From the NCBI GenBank assembly GCA_937870845.1, contig CALMZR010000155.1:1-48647 (forward strand): a DNA stretch of 48,647 bases. The letters are read 5' to 3'. The notes beneath the pieces were generated by a model. It saw only the letters and a program-made list of their open reading frames with translations. It ran no database searches and was not told where the DNA came from. Shown piece by piece: positions 17,239 to 26,084 of the stretch. Position 1 is the first letter of the stretch, and each line of letters starts with the position of its first letter. A program made the translations under genes and the position numbers. Origin of the DNA: an uncultured Chloroflexota bacterium. Lineage in GTDB: Bacteria; Chloroflexota; Chloroflexia; Thermomicrobiales; UBA6265.

Positions 17239-17241
17239 CGC

Positions 17242-18024
17242 TCAGCCTCGCGCCATGCGCACGGCGTTGGCAAAGATCGCCAACCCCGAGCCGCTTTCTC
17301 TACCCGCCGGCGCCATCCCTGGAGCGACGTTGCGCTCCGGGTGCGGCATGATCCCCAACACGTTGCCCACCCTGTTGGTTAACGCCGCGACCGCCCCATC
17401 CGATCCGTTCGGATTGACCGGGTAGGCGCCCTCACGCCCCGCTTCATCGCAGTAAACCAGCGCCACTTGCCCTCGCTCGTGCAATGCCTCCAGTGACGCG
17501 GGTCCACTGGCGGCGAACCGCCCTTCTCCGTGCGCGACCGGCATCGCGATCCGCTCGATCCCCTCCAGGAGCGGGCTTCGCCCCGCGGCTGGCCGCTGCA
17601 TCCACACCCAGCGGCACTCGAAACGCCCGGAAGCATTCGGGCCTAATGCGCCGCCTTCCAGCAACCCCAGGCGTAGCAGTGCCTGAAACCCATTGCAGAT
17701 GCCAAGCACCGGCCGTCCCGATTCCACGAACCGGTGAAGCGGTTCGCCCAGCTTCTCCAGGCGATGAGCCCAGAGCGTCCCCGCGCCAAGATGGTCGCCA
17801 AACGAGAACCCGCCAGGCAGGACGAGCATCGCGACATCGTCCAGAACGACTTCGCCGGCAAGCAGCCGCTCGAGGTGTATCGATCCGACGCGCGCCCCGG
17901 CGAGCTCCAGGGCCAGCGCCGTCTCCCGGTCGCAGTTCGTTCCCGGCGCGCGGAGAACGAGCGCGGCAGGGCGGTTCCCCACGCGTCGCGACGCGCCCCT
18001 TGGCCGGGTCGCAACGGCACTCAT
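17242..18024 (-). CDS. purQ: FGAM synthase glutaminase subunit PurQ
   Basis: PurQ supplies ammonia to PurL. The class I glutaminase core begins at LVLRAPGTNCDRETALALELAGA, has the oxyanion and nucleophile motif GICNGFQ (Cys nucleophile) and ends with the MPHPERN part of the triad. The N-terminus carries about 20 extra residues, MSAVATRPRGASRRVGNRPA, that have no counterpart in typical PurQ. The start overlaps the purSL stop by ATGA. PurS is not a separate gene but is fused to PurL, so the PurSLQ complex here should be two proteins. Confidence 0.95.
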   Translation of the reverse strand: MSAVATRPRGASRRVGNRPAALVLRAPGTNCDRETALALELAGARVGSIHLERLLAGEVVLDDVAMLVLPGGFSFGDHLGAGTLWAHRLEKLGEPLHRFVESGRPVLGICNGFQALLRLGLLEGGALGPNASGRFECRWVWMQRPAAGRSPLLEGIERIAMPVAHGEGRFAASGPASLEALHERGQVALVYCDEAGREGAYPVNPNGSDGAVAALTNRVGNVLGIMPHPERNVAPGMAPAGRESGSGLAIFANAVRMARG

Positions 18025-20924
18025 GCCCGCGCCTCCGCGAGCGGCGCTTGCCAGATCGCCCGCAATCCCTCGACATCGCGCTCAAGGAGCGGATGGCTGG
18101 CGCTGTGAACATGCAACCGCCGCTCCGCCACTACGCGCCCAATCCTCGCGTGGGGAAGACGACGCAGGACCACTTCGAACGCGGCGGCGTCCACTTCGGC
18201 GACCTCGATCAGGAATCGGGTCGGCGTTTCGGCGAAGAGGCGGACGGCATCGGAAAGACCAGATTCGGACACGGCCAGTCGGTCCAGATCGAGCTCCAGC
18301 CCGAGCCCACCCGCGATAGCCATCTCCGCCGCCGCGACGGCAAGGCCGCCTTCGCTCAGATCGTGGCACGACTGCACGAGCCCCTTGCGCATGGCGCGAT
18401 GGACCGTGCTCAGCGTGCGCCTGGCCGAGCCCAGGTCCACGATCGGGGCACGGCCTCCGCCTTGGCCGGTGAGTCTCAAGGCCAGCGATCCGCCCAGATC
18501 GTCCCCCGTCGTCCCGACCAGATAGATGGCGTTGCCGGGGCGCTTCAGGTGCATCGACACCGCGCCGCGCACGTCGGGTACAAGGCCGATGGCCGAGATG
18601 AGGAGCGTGCCGGGGATTGGATGCGTCGAGCCGTCGGCGAGCCGATACTCGTTGAACAGCGAATCCTTGCCGGAGATGAACGGCGTGCGGAAGGCGACCG
18701 CCGCGTCGTGGCACCCCTGCGCCGCCCGCACCAACCCCCCAAGGCGATCGGGGAGGTTCGGGTTGCCCCAGCAAAAGTTGTCGAGGAGCGCGGTGCGCGC
18801 CGGGTCCGCGCCGACCGCGACGATGTTGCGAAGCGCCTCGTCGACGGCTTGGAGCGCCATCGCGTAGGGATCGATCTCGCCGTACCAGGGATTGATGCCG
18901 CACCCCACGGCGACGCCTCGCCACGAGCGCGCCAGCGGGCGCAGCACCGCCGCGTCGGCCGGGCCGATGTCCATGGGGCCAACGAAAGGCTTGCCGACCG
19001 TCCGCCCCTGCACTTCGTGGTCGTACTGGCGGACGATGGTCTCCTTCGAGGCGACGTTCGGGTCGGCCAGCGCCCGTTCGAGCAACTCGGCAAGGTCAGC
19101 ATCGAGAGAAGTGGCAGGCGTCTGCGCCGTCCATGGCGACGGCTCCCACACGCTCTCCAGCATCCGCTGCGGCATGCCCTGGTGCAGAAACGCACAATCG
19201 AGATCGGCGACGACCTGCCGATCGTAGAGGACGCGCAGCCGCCCCTCGCCCGTGAAGCGCCCGATGGCTGTCGCCTCGACGCCTTCGCCTGCAAAGACGT
19301 CCTGCAATGCCGGCCAATGTGCCGGCGGCACGGCCAGCACCATCCGCTCCTGGGCTTCGGAGAGCCAGATTTCCCACGGCCGCAGCCCGTCGTACTTCAG
19401 CGGCACGCGCGCCAACTCGACCTCGGCGCCCAGTTCGCTCGCCATCTCGCCGACCGCCGAAGACAGCCCGCCCGCACCGCAATCGGTGATGGCGGTGTAG
19501 ATGCCCAGGTCGCGGGCTTTCGGCAAGGCATCTGCAAGCCGTTTCTCCACGATTGGGTCGCCGATCTGCACCACGCTGCCCAGCTCGGTGTGGCCTGCCC
19601 CCAACACGTCCGAAGAGAACGTGGCGCCGTGGATCCCGTCCCGTCCGGCTCGCCCCCCGGCGACGACAACCAGATCGCCTACCCGAGGCTCGGTCGGCCG
19701 GCGATTGCGCGGCGCCAGCCCAACCGTGCCGCAGAAAACGAGCGGGTTGGCCACATACCCCGGATCGAAGAGCGTCGCCCCGTTCACCGTGGGGATGCCC
19801 ATCTTGTTGCCGTAGTCGGCGATCCCGGCCACCACTCCGACATACACGTCCTCGGGCGGCAGCGTGCCCGGCGGGAGCGATGTCGGCGAAGTCTCCAGCG
19901 GGCCGAAGCAAAGCACGTCGGTGTTGGCGATCGGTTCCGCCGAAACGCCGAGCACGTCCCGCACCACACCGCCGACGCCGGTGTTCGCCCCGCCGAACGG
20001 CTCCAGGGCGCTCGGGTGGTTGTGCGTCTCGACCTTGAACGAGATCTCGTGGCCCCGGTCGAAAGCGATGACGCCGGCGTTGTCGCGGAACGCGGAGAGC
20101 ACCCAGGGTCGCTTCACCTTCTCCGTCGCGGCCATGATGTACGTCTTGAGCAGACCGCGAATCTCCCTCGCCTCGGCGCCGCGCTCCCGATGACGGATCG
20201 TCGCCTTGAACGTGCGATGCGCGCAGTGTTCGGACCAGGTCTGGGCGATCGTCTCCAGCTCGACATCGGTCGGGTCGCGGCCGAGCGCCTCGTAGTGGTC
20301 CCCGATGGCGGCCATGTCCTCACGCGGCAGCGAGAGAAGCCGTCGCGCACTCAGCTCCTGCAATTGGTCCGCGTCCAGCGCACGAATCGGGACGGTTTCG
20401 ACGGTAGGATCGGGTTGCGCCTCCGGCATGAACGCCCCGCGCTGCCACGCCTCGTCGGGGGGGCACGACGCTGGACGCCACGACACGCTTTCGACCACTT
20501 GGTGCGCCAGTCGGCGCGCGGCCGTGGCCACCAGCGCCGGATCGAGCGCTCCCTCGATCCGATAGCGATGCCCCGCCCGGGCGCGGACGCCAGCGAAGCC
20601 GTCGCGCGTCAAGGCGTCGGCAAGACTCTCCCCCTCGGCGTCGGTCACGCCAGGATGCGGCAGGATGTCGATGACCCAACCGGCCCCCGCGCAAACGTCC
20701 TCCCCAGGACGCGCCTCGGCGAGGATCGGATCGAGGCAGAGGTCGCGGATCGCCGCGTGAAAACGTGGGGAGGGAGGACCAGCAACCAGGTAGAGCCGGC
20801 CGTGGGTCACCGCTGGTGGGGTCGGGGTGAGATCGCTCAGGATGCGCGCGAGCGCGCGAGCATGGACATCAGCCGTTTGATCGCGGGGAACGATCTCGAG
20901 CGCCCCCACTGCGTCGATCGACAT
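18021..20924 (-). CDS. purL: PurSL: FGAM synthase with N-terminal PurS-like domain
   Basis: The 967-residue protein converts FGAR, with ammonia from PurQ and ATP, to FGAM. The N-terminal ~170 residues hold a PurS-like module (WVIDILPHPGVTDAEGESLADALTRDGF), so the PurS function is fused on. The PurL body starts near GDHYEALGRDPTDVELE and includes the ATP-binding HPSALEPFGGANTGVGG region, GGKAG-type glycine-rich strands and the C-terminal synthetase lobe. ATG at 20924 is preceded by a GTGGGGGGG site; the frame extends further upstream but without a convincing start. It leads the purine operon with 235 bases to fabG. Confidence 0.96.
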   Translation of the reverse strand: MSIDAVGALEIVPRDQTADVHARALARILSDLTPTPPAVTHGRLYLVAGPPSPRFHAAIRDLCLDPILAEARPGEDVCAGAGWVIDILPHPGVTDAEGESLADALTRDGFAGVRARAGHRYRIEGALDPALVATAARRLAHQVVESVSWRPASCPPDEAWQRGAFMPEAQPDPTVETVPIRALDADQLQELSARRLLSLPREDMAAIGDHYEALGRDPTDVELETIAQTWSEHCAHRTFKATIRHRERGAEAREIRGLLKTYIMAATEKVKRPWVLSAFRDNAGVIAFDRGHEISFKVETHNHPSALEPFGGANTGVGGVVRDVLGVSAEPIANTDVLCFGPLETSPTSLPPGTLPPEDVYVGVVAGIADYGNKMGIPTVNGATLFDPGYVANPLVFCGTVGLAPRNRRPTEPRVGDLVVVAGGRAGRDGIHGATFSSDVLGAGHTELGSVVQIGDPIVEKRLADALPKARDLGIYTAITDCGAGGLSSAVGEMASELGAEVELARVPLKYDGLRPWEIWLSEAQERMVLAVPPAHWPALQDVFAGEGVEATAIGRFTGEGRLRVLYDRQVVADLDCAFLHQGMPQRMLESVWEPSPWTAQTPATSLDADLAELLERALADPNVASKETIVRQYDHEVQGRTVGKPFVGPMDIGPADAAVLRPLARSWRGVAVGCGINPWYGEIDPYAMALQAVDEALRNIVAVGADPARTALLDNFCWGNPNLPDRLGGLVRAAQGCHDAAVAFRTPFISGKDSLFNEYRLADGSTHPIPGTLLISAIGLVPDVRGAVSMHLKRPGNAIYLVGTTGDDLGGSLALRLTGQGGGRAPIVDLGSARRTLSTVHRAMRKGLVQSCHDLSEGGLAVAAAEMAIAGGLGLELDLDRLAVSESGLSDAVRLFAETPTRFLIEVAEVDAAAFEVVLRRLPHARIGRVVAERRLHVHSASHPLLERDVEGLRAIWQAPLAEARA

Positions 20925-21159
20925 GTCCCCCCCACGAGGGATGGCGGCAAGCGGGGAGCGATCGCATCGGTTCGCGGAGTCGAAACCCGACGGGCGGCGA
21001 AGCTGGCGTCGCGTCTCAGGTGTGAGGCTACTCCACGCGCCGCCCGGTCGCAAGCTCAGTCGGCGCGAACGTACGCCGCAATAGTATGGAATGTCGGCAT
21101 TTGGGACCACGGTCGCGCCGAATGGCTGGCGCCGGCGCCGCATCAGACGCCACGCCTGC

Positions 21160-21921
21160 CTACGGCATGAACAACCCACCGTCCACCGTCAGGGTATGCC
21201 CGGTGATGAAGCTCGCATCCGGCCCGACGAGAAACGCGACCGCCCCCGCCACATCCTTCGGGGTTCCGAAGCGATTGAGCGGCGTCCGCTCCAGCAGCAT
21301 CGCCTTCATCTCGTCAGACAGCCCCGCCGTCATCCTAGTGTCTATGAAGCCCGGCGCGATGGCGTTGACGGTGATGCCGCGCGAGCCGACCTCTTTCGCC
21401 AGCGATTTCGTGAACCCGATCAGCCCCGCCTTGGCGGCGGCGTAATTGGCTTGCCCGGCGTTTCCGACCTGGCCGACGACCGAGGAGATGTTGACGATCC
21501 GCCCCGAGCGTTGGCGCAGCATGGGACGGATGGCGGCTTTGGACGTGAGGAACGCGCCCTTGAGATTTGTGGTCAGCACAACGTCCCAGTCGTCGTCGCT
21601 CATGCGCATCAAGAGCGTGTCGCGGGTGATGCCGGCGTTGTTGACCAGCACGTCGAGCCGCCCGAGCGACTGCATCGCCGCCTCAATGGCCTGCCCGGCG
21701 CCGTCCGCCGTCGAGATGTCGGCGGCAATGACCTCGATCTGCCGCCCGCTCCCCGCCAGCTCGGTCTTGGCCGCGTCTGCCGCGTCGGCATCGCCCTTGT
21801 AGGTCAACAGCACATCGTACCCGTCGGCGGTGAGCCGCTTGGCCACCGCTAGCCCGATGCCGCGCGTGCCTCCGGTGACGACCGCGACCCCGATCCGCTC
21901 CGAATCACCCGCTTCGCTCAT
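21160..21921 (-). CDS. fabG: 3-oxoacyl-ACP reductase
   Basis: FabG reduces beta-ketoacyl-ACP with NADPH. The SDR nucleotide motif TGGTRGIG is at 16-23. The catalytic triad is Ser147, Tyr160 and Lys164 (SVVGQVGNAGQANYAAAK). NNAGI is at 94-98 and the C-terminus TVDGGLFMP is typical. The ATG at 21921 follows GGAGGGGA by about 9 bases. It lies downstream of fabD after a 177-base gap holding a ~90-base repeat, so the gene may have its own promoter or be cotranscribed through it. Confidence 0.97.
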   Translation of the reverse strand: MSEAGDSERIGVAVVTGGTRGIGLAVAKRLTADGYDVLLTYKGDADAADAAKTELAGSGRQIEVIAADISTADGAGQAIEAAMQSLGRLDVLVNNAGITRDTLLMRMSDDDWDVVLTTNLKGAFLTSKAAIRPMLRQRSGRIVNISSVVGQVGNAGQANYAAAKAGLIGFTKSLAKEVGSRGITVNAIAPGFIDTRMTAGLSDEMKAMLLERTPLNRFGTPKDVAGAVAFLVGPDASFITGHTLTVDGGLFMP

Positions 21922-21965
21922 GCGTTCCGCTCCCCTCCAGCCCGATCAGTGGTCCGGTCAATCCT

Positions 21966-22054
21966 TGTCATGCTGAACGAAGTGAAGCATCTCGGCTCAA
22001 GGGAGACGCCGTTCCCTGCGGCCGAGATTCTTCGCCTGCCGGCTCAGAATGACA
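21966..22054. repeat. About 90-base palindromic repeat, copy 1 (between fabG and fabD)
   Basis: Ends are imperfect inverted repeats (TGTCATGCTGA and TCAGAATGACA). The centre has AGGGAGACGCC and a matching TTCCCT, followed by GGCCGAGATTC. The same order (an AGGGA centre then GCCGAGATTC, then a C..GGAATGACA end) occurs at 45996-46088. Such repeats of TGTCATTC...GAATGACA type are widespread non-autonomous elements in bacterial genomes. Confidence 0.75.
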
Positions 22055-22098
22055 CGTTGCTTGCGGCTCCGCGCCTGAGGCATGGAGGCGCGGACGCT

Positions 22099-23016
22099 TT
22101 AGCTTGCTGACGAGGACTCCGCCAACAGCCGCTCCGCGTTGAAGACCGTTGCCCCCGGCGCGCAGCGCCCGATCAACCCGGCCAGCACTTTGCCCGGCCC
22201 GATTTCGAAGTACGTCGTCACACCGGCGCCGCCTAGCGCGGCGACCGCGTCCACCCATCGCACGGAGCCGCAGATATGCCCGATGAGCTCGTCACGCAGG
22301 GCTTGCGGCTCGACGAGGAAGCGGGCGTCCACGTTGCCAACGAGCGGCACGCGCGCCACGCTGAACGCGGTTCCTGCGATCTCTGGCCGCATCGCCTCGG
22401 CCACCGGAGCCATCAGCGACGAGTGGAACGCCGCGCTCACCGGCAGCGGCACGACGCGCTTCGCCCCCCGCTCCGTCGCCAGCGCCATGGCGCGCTCCAC
22501 GGCCTCGACGCGACCGGAGATCGTCGTCTGGTCCGGCGCATTGAAATTGGCAACCTCCGCCCTCGCGTCCCGCGCCGCCGCGGCAACATCGTCCGGCGCC
22601 ATGCCCAGAACCGCCGCCATCGCCCCCGCGCCATGCTCCTGCATCAGCTCACCGCGCCGCCGCACCAGCCGCAGCGCGTCCCCGAATGCAAGTGCGCCAG
22701 CGGCGACCAGCGCGGCGTACTCACCCAAGCTGTGGCCGGCCACAAAACCTGCCTCGGGCAAGACCTCGCGTTTTCGCAGCGCGTGGAGGTAGGCGATGCT
22801 CGTCAGGAGGATCGCCGGCTGCTGCACCGGCGTCTGCTGCAGCGCCTCGTCGGGTCCGTTGAAGATAATCTCGCTGAGGCCAAAGCCAAGCATCTCGTCG
22901 GCGGATGCGTAGAGCCGCGCGATCTCGGGATCGGCGTCGGCCAGGTCGCGGCCCATGCCGACCCACTGCGATCCCTGCCCCGGAAAGATCCAGGCGACCG
23001 TGCCGGCCTCAGGCAT
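22099..23016 (-). CDS. fabD: Malonyl-CoA:ACP transacylase
   Basis: FabD loads malonyl groups onto ACP. The catalytic serine is in GHSLGEY (Ser96) and the general base is His198 in SAAFHSSLM. The starting PGQGSQWVGMG segment is also a family mark. At 305 residues it has normal length. The start overlaps the end of fabH by 8 bases, so the two are probably translationally coupled. Confidence 0.97.
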   Translation of the reverse strand: MPEAGTVAWIFPGQGSQWVGMGRDLADADPEIARLYASADEMLGFGLSEIIFNGPDEALQQTPVQQPAILLTSIAYLHALRKREVLPEAGFVAGHSLGEYAALVAAGALAFGDALRLVRRRGELMQEHGAGAMAAVLGMAPDDVAAAARDARAEVANFNAPDQTTISGRVEAVERAMALATERGAKRVVPLPVSAAFHSSLMAPVAEAMRPEIAGTAFSVARVPLVGNVDARFLVEPQALRDELIGHICGSVRWVDAVAALGGAGVTTYFEIGPGKVLAGLIGRCAPGATVFNAERLLAESSSAS

Positions 23017-24073
23017 TGGCCGCCGTCAACACGTCCGACGTTCCAACCACCACGCCCTGCGCCCGACACTCGGGATCGCGACAGATGCCAGCCGTCCCCC
23101 AGCGCACCATCCCCGCCGCCCAGGCCAGGCCGCCGCCGAAGGCGACGAGCACCACGTTGTCCCCTTCGTCCAGCGCGCCCGCTTCGGCCGCCTCGAACAT
23201 GGCGATCGGGATGGACGCGGCCGAGGTGTTGCCGTAGCGGTCGAGATTGACCCACACCTTCTCCCGCGGCAGCGCCAGGCGACGCGCGGCCGCGTCGATG
23301 ATGCGCATGTTCGCCTGATGGGGGATGAGCATGTCGACGTCGTCGAAGCTGAGCCCGGCCTTCTCGACCACCTCGGCCGCGGCATCCCCCATCACCCGCA
23401 CCGCAAAGCGAAAGACCTCCTGGCCGTTCATGTGCAGGTAGGGCCGGTACTCCGGAAACAGCTCGGCCGACTCCGGCACGAACGCGCCCCAGCCGGGGAT
23501 GTAAAGGTGCTTGTACCCGGCGCCGTCCGCGCCGAGCACGGTGGAGAGCAATCCGCGCGGCTCGTCCGTCGCCTCGAGAACCACCGCGCCCGCTCCATCG
23601 CCGAAGAGGATGCACGTGGAACGATCGGTGTAGTCGACGAAGCGGGTCAGGGTATCGACGCCGATGACCATGACCCGGTCGTGCAACCCGGTCTGCACGA
23701 ACTGCGACCCGACGGCCAGGGCATAGACGAACCCCGAGCAAGCCGCCCCGAGGTCGAACGCCCCGGCATTCCCGCCCAGCTCGGCTTGCACCAGGCACGC
23801 CTGCGAGACGAGGAATTGGTCGGGCGTACAGGTAGCGACGACGATCAGGTCGATATCGTCGGCGGTCAACTCCGCCTTTTCCAGCGCCTGCCGCGCCGCC
23901 GCCACCGAGAGCGAGGTGGCGCTGTCGTCCGGCCCGACGATGCGGCGCTCCTTGATCCCGGTGCGGCTGGTGATCCACTCGTCCGACGTCTCGACCATCC
24001 GCTCCAGGTCGGCATTGCTGAGCACGCGCTCCGGGACGGCCATGCCCCAGCCAGTGATCGCCGCGTGGCGCAT
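23009..24073 (-). CDS. fabH: 3-oxoacyl-ACP synthase III
   Basis: FabH condenses acyl-CoA and malonyl-ACP to start fatty acid synthesis. The catalytic triad is visible: Cys112 in GAACSGF, His252 in PHQAN and Asn282 in RYGNTS. The thiolase-fold N-terminus DEWITSRTGIKERRI is also clear. At 354 residues the length is slightly above usual. The ATG at 24073 is preceded by GAGGGA at the right spacing; an upstream in-frame ATG would add 42 residues without a site. An intrinsic terminator lies between it and rpmF. Confidence 0.97.
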   Translation of the reverse strand: MRHAAITGWGMAVPERVLSNADLERMVETSDEWITSRTGIKERRIVGPDDSATSLSVAAARQALEKAELTADDIDLIVVATCTPDQFLVSQACLVQAELGGNAGAFDLGAACSGFVYALAVGSQFVQTGLHDRVMVIGVDTLTRFVDYTDRSTCILFGDGAGAVVLEATDEPRGLLSTVLGADGAGYKHLYIPGWGAFVPESAELFPEYRPYLHMNGQEVFRFAVRVMGDAAAEVVEKAGLSFDDVDMLIPHQANMRIIDAAARRLALPREKVWVNLDRYGNTSAASIPIAMFEAAEAGALDEGDNVVLVAFGGGLAWAAGMVRWGTAGICRDPECRAQGVVVGTSDVLTAANA

Positions 24074-24199
24074 TGTGGTCCCTCGTGTTGCCGGGTTGGG
24101 CGGCCGGGCGTCCATGGGCGGCGCTCCTTCATGCCGGCACAAGATGCCAGAGTGTCGCCTGAAAGGCCCGGCTTGTGCAATCTCGGGGAAGCGACGCAA

Positions 24200-24228
24200 A
24201 GCAAAAGGGCAGACGCATCGCCTGCCCT
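24200..24228 (-). terminator. Intrinsic terminator of the yceD-rpmF operon
   Basis: In the transcript direction AGGGCAG and CTGCCCT pair (24228-24206) over a 9-base loop, followed by TTTTGCTTTG. It lies 40 bases past the rpmF stop and ends that operon before fabH. Confidence 0.7.
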
Positions 24229-24267
24229 CGTTGCCGCGTCATCCTGACCGGGGCGCTAGACCTCGGG

Positions 24268-24471
24268 CTACTCGGCGCGCCGCCGCCGCTCCTCGATGAC
24301 GATCACCTGTCGCCCGCGATAGTAGCCGCAGGTCGGACAGACGTGATGCACCACGTGCGGCGCGCCACAGGTGTTGCAGCCCACCAACGTCGGAATATTG
24401 GTCAGGTAGTGGTGCCGCCGCCGGTTGCCCTGGCGGTGGCGGCTGATCCGTTGCTTTGGCAGTGCGCCCAT
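24268..24471 (-). CDS. rpmF: 50S ribosomal protein bL32
   Basis: The 67-residue basic protein has the L32 start MGALPKQRISRHRQGNRR and a zinc ribbon with Cys32, Cys35, Cys45 and Cys48. The C-terminal tail is rich in Arg. Length is typical. It follows yceD by 49 bases, the common yceD-rpmF pairing, and is ended by the hairpin at 24206-24228. Confidence 0.98.
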   Translation of the reverse strand: MGALPKQRISRHRQGNRRRHHYLTNIPTLVGCNTCGAPHVVHHVCPTCGYYRGRQVIVIEERRRRAE

Positions 24472-24520
24472 CGTCGCTCTCCTGAATCCCCGCTTGCCCG
24501 GCCGCTTGGCCGGCCGCGAT

Positions 24521-25087
24521 CTATCCGATCTTGCGCGCCCGCTCGTCGGGGAGCAAGCTCGCCAACGCCGCCAGGCGCTCGTCTACCGCCTCGTCTTCGT
24601 CTTCGCCGCCGACTTCTAGCACGTCCGGCCCCGGACACGCCTCCCCGCAATCGGGGCGCATCGGCAGCGCCACCAGGATCTCCTGCCGCAGCGGCTCGCG
24701 CAGATCGAGCTCGTGGTTTTCGTCGATGCGCGAGAACCCCTCGTCGTCGGCTTCCCCGTCGTCCAGATCGACCCCGGTGCGGAGGTCGACCATCTGCCGG
24801 TACTCCTCGTCGAACGCGACCTCGAACGGCTGGTCGTACTCGCGCAGGCAGCGCACGCACTCCATTGGCACGACCCCGGCCGCCTCGACGCCGGCCAGGA
24901 TGCCTTCGCCCAGCCGCGTCAGCCGCAGCTCGCCCTCGATCTCCCGCGCGCTCATCTCGTCGTCGATGGCGAACCCGTCGAGCACGAGGCGATACACACG
25001 GGCGGCGCCGGTCTGCCCCTTGAGCAGCCCAGCCACGTTGACCGCGGTGTCGTCGCGCAGAACCCGCTGCTGATTCGCCTCGACCAT
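24521..25087 (-). CDS. yceD: YceD/DUF177 family protein
   Basis: The 188-residue acidic protein has the DUF177 cysteine pairs: CVRC (77 and 80) and a second pair in CGEACPG near 149-155, in a family almost always encoded beside rpmF. Relatives affect 23S rRNA levels and ribosome assembly in plants and E. coli; the biochemical role is not settled. The start is uncertain. ATG at 25087 (MVEANQQRV) is preferred, while the frame extends upstream to 25189. No clear ribosome-binding site was found. Confidence 0.9.
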   Translation of the reverse strand: MVEANQQRVLRDDTAVNVAGLLKGQTGAARVYRLVLDGFAIDDEMSAREIEGELRLTRLGEGILAGVEAAGVVPMECVRCLREYDQPFEVAFDEEYRQMVDLRTGVDLDDGEADDEGFSRIDENHELDLREPLRQEILVALPMRPDCGEACPGPDVLEVGGEDEDEAVDERLAALASLLPDERARKIG

Positions 25088-25214
25088 CAGTATCGACGCA
25101 ATTCCATTCGTGCGAAAGACACGAAAAACCGCGCCGGATCGCCTCCGGCGCAACCGGAGAAGTTTACCGAGTCCCGGTGGCATCGTCAATCGTGATCGTT
25201 ATGTCCCGTCTGTC

Positions 25215-26084
25215 TCACCCCTTGACCGATCCGGCGACCGACCCGTACACCATGGACTTCTGCACGAAGAGCAAAAAAATCGCCGTGGGCAGCATCGCCA
25301 GCGTCGCGGCCGCCATCAGGCTGCCCCAGTCGGTCTGAAACTGCTGCATGAACATCTGCACGCCGACTGGGATGGTCATCTTGTCTTCGTCGCGCAGAAA
25401 GATGCTGGCGATGAGGTACTCGTTGTACGAGAAAAGAAGCGAGAAGATCGTCACCGCGGCGATGCCGGGTCCGGAGAGCCGCAGCACGATCCGCCAAAAC
25501 GCCCCGATGCGCGACGCCCCGTCGACCTGGGCCGCCTCCTCCAGCTCCCGCGGGATGGCATCGAAAAACGCCTTGAACATCCAAGTGGCAAAGGGAAGAT
25601 GGACCACGGCGTACAGAAGCAGCACTGAGGTTCGCGTGTTGACCAAATTCAGCTCCCGAAACAGGATGAAGAGCGGGATCAAGGTCAGGATTAGCGGGAA
25701 CATCTGCACCAGCAGGAGCAGCCGCGAATAGCCGGTGATCGCCCGCCCCCGGTAGCGCGAGAGCGCGTAGCCAGCCAGGGCGGCCACCACGATGGTCATC
25801 GCCGTGGCCCCGCCGGCCACCAGCACGCTGTTGCCAAAGTAGGTCCAGAACGGCGTCCGCTCGATCAGGTACTGGTAGTTCGCCAGCGACGGAGCCCGCG
25901 GGAGCAGCCCGCCGCTGAGGATCTCGTCGGTGCGGCGCAGCGAGTTCAAGATCATCATGATGATCGGGAGGTCGACGACGACCACGATGGCCAGGAGCAC
26001 GACGGAGAGCGCCCGCTTGCCGAACGGGAACGCTCGTCGCCGCGTCGCGGACACAGCCGATACGGTCGCCATCTCGCCGCTCAC
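25215..26084 (-). CDS. Carbohydrate ABC transporter permease, MalG type
   Basis: The 289-residue protein has about six transmembrane segments. The EAA loop, RELEEAAQVDGASRIGAFWRIVLRLSGPGI, couples to the ATPase. The C-terminus SMVYGSVAGSVKG is typical of the MalG/UgpE family. It ends the operon and starts inside the last bases of the MalF-type gene. No ATPase gene is present in this operon, so a shared MsiK/UgpC-type ATPase would be needed from elsewhere, as seen for several such importers. Confidence 0.95.
   Translation of the reverse strand: MSGEMATVSAVSATRRRAFPFGKRALSVVLLAIVVVVDLPIIMMILNSLRRTDEILSGGLLPRAPSLANYQYLIERTPFWTYFGNSVLVAGGATAMTIVVAALAGYALSRYRGRAITGYSRLLLLVQMFPLILTLIPLFILFRELNLVNTRTSVLLLYAVVHLPFATWMFKAFFDAIPRELEEAAQVDGASRIGAFWRIVLRLSGPGIAAVTIFSLLFSYNEYLIASIFLRDEDKMTIPVGVQMFMQQFQTDWGSLMAAATLAMLPTAIFLLFVQKSMVYGSVAGSVKG

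Noticed and set aside
17484-21170. Plus-strand open frame of over 1,200 codons antisense to purQ and purSL
   Set aside because: It lies opposite strongly conserved genes and its product is Arg-rich and low in complexity; it is an antisense shadow.
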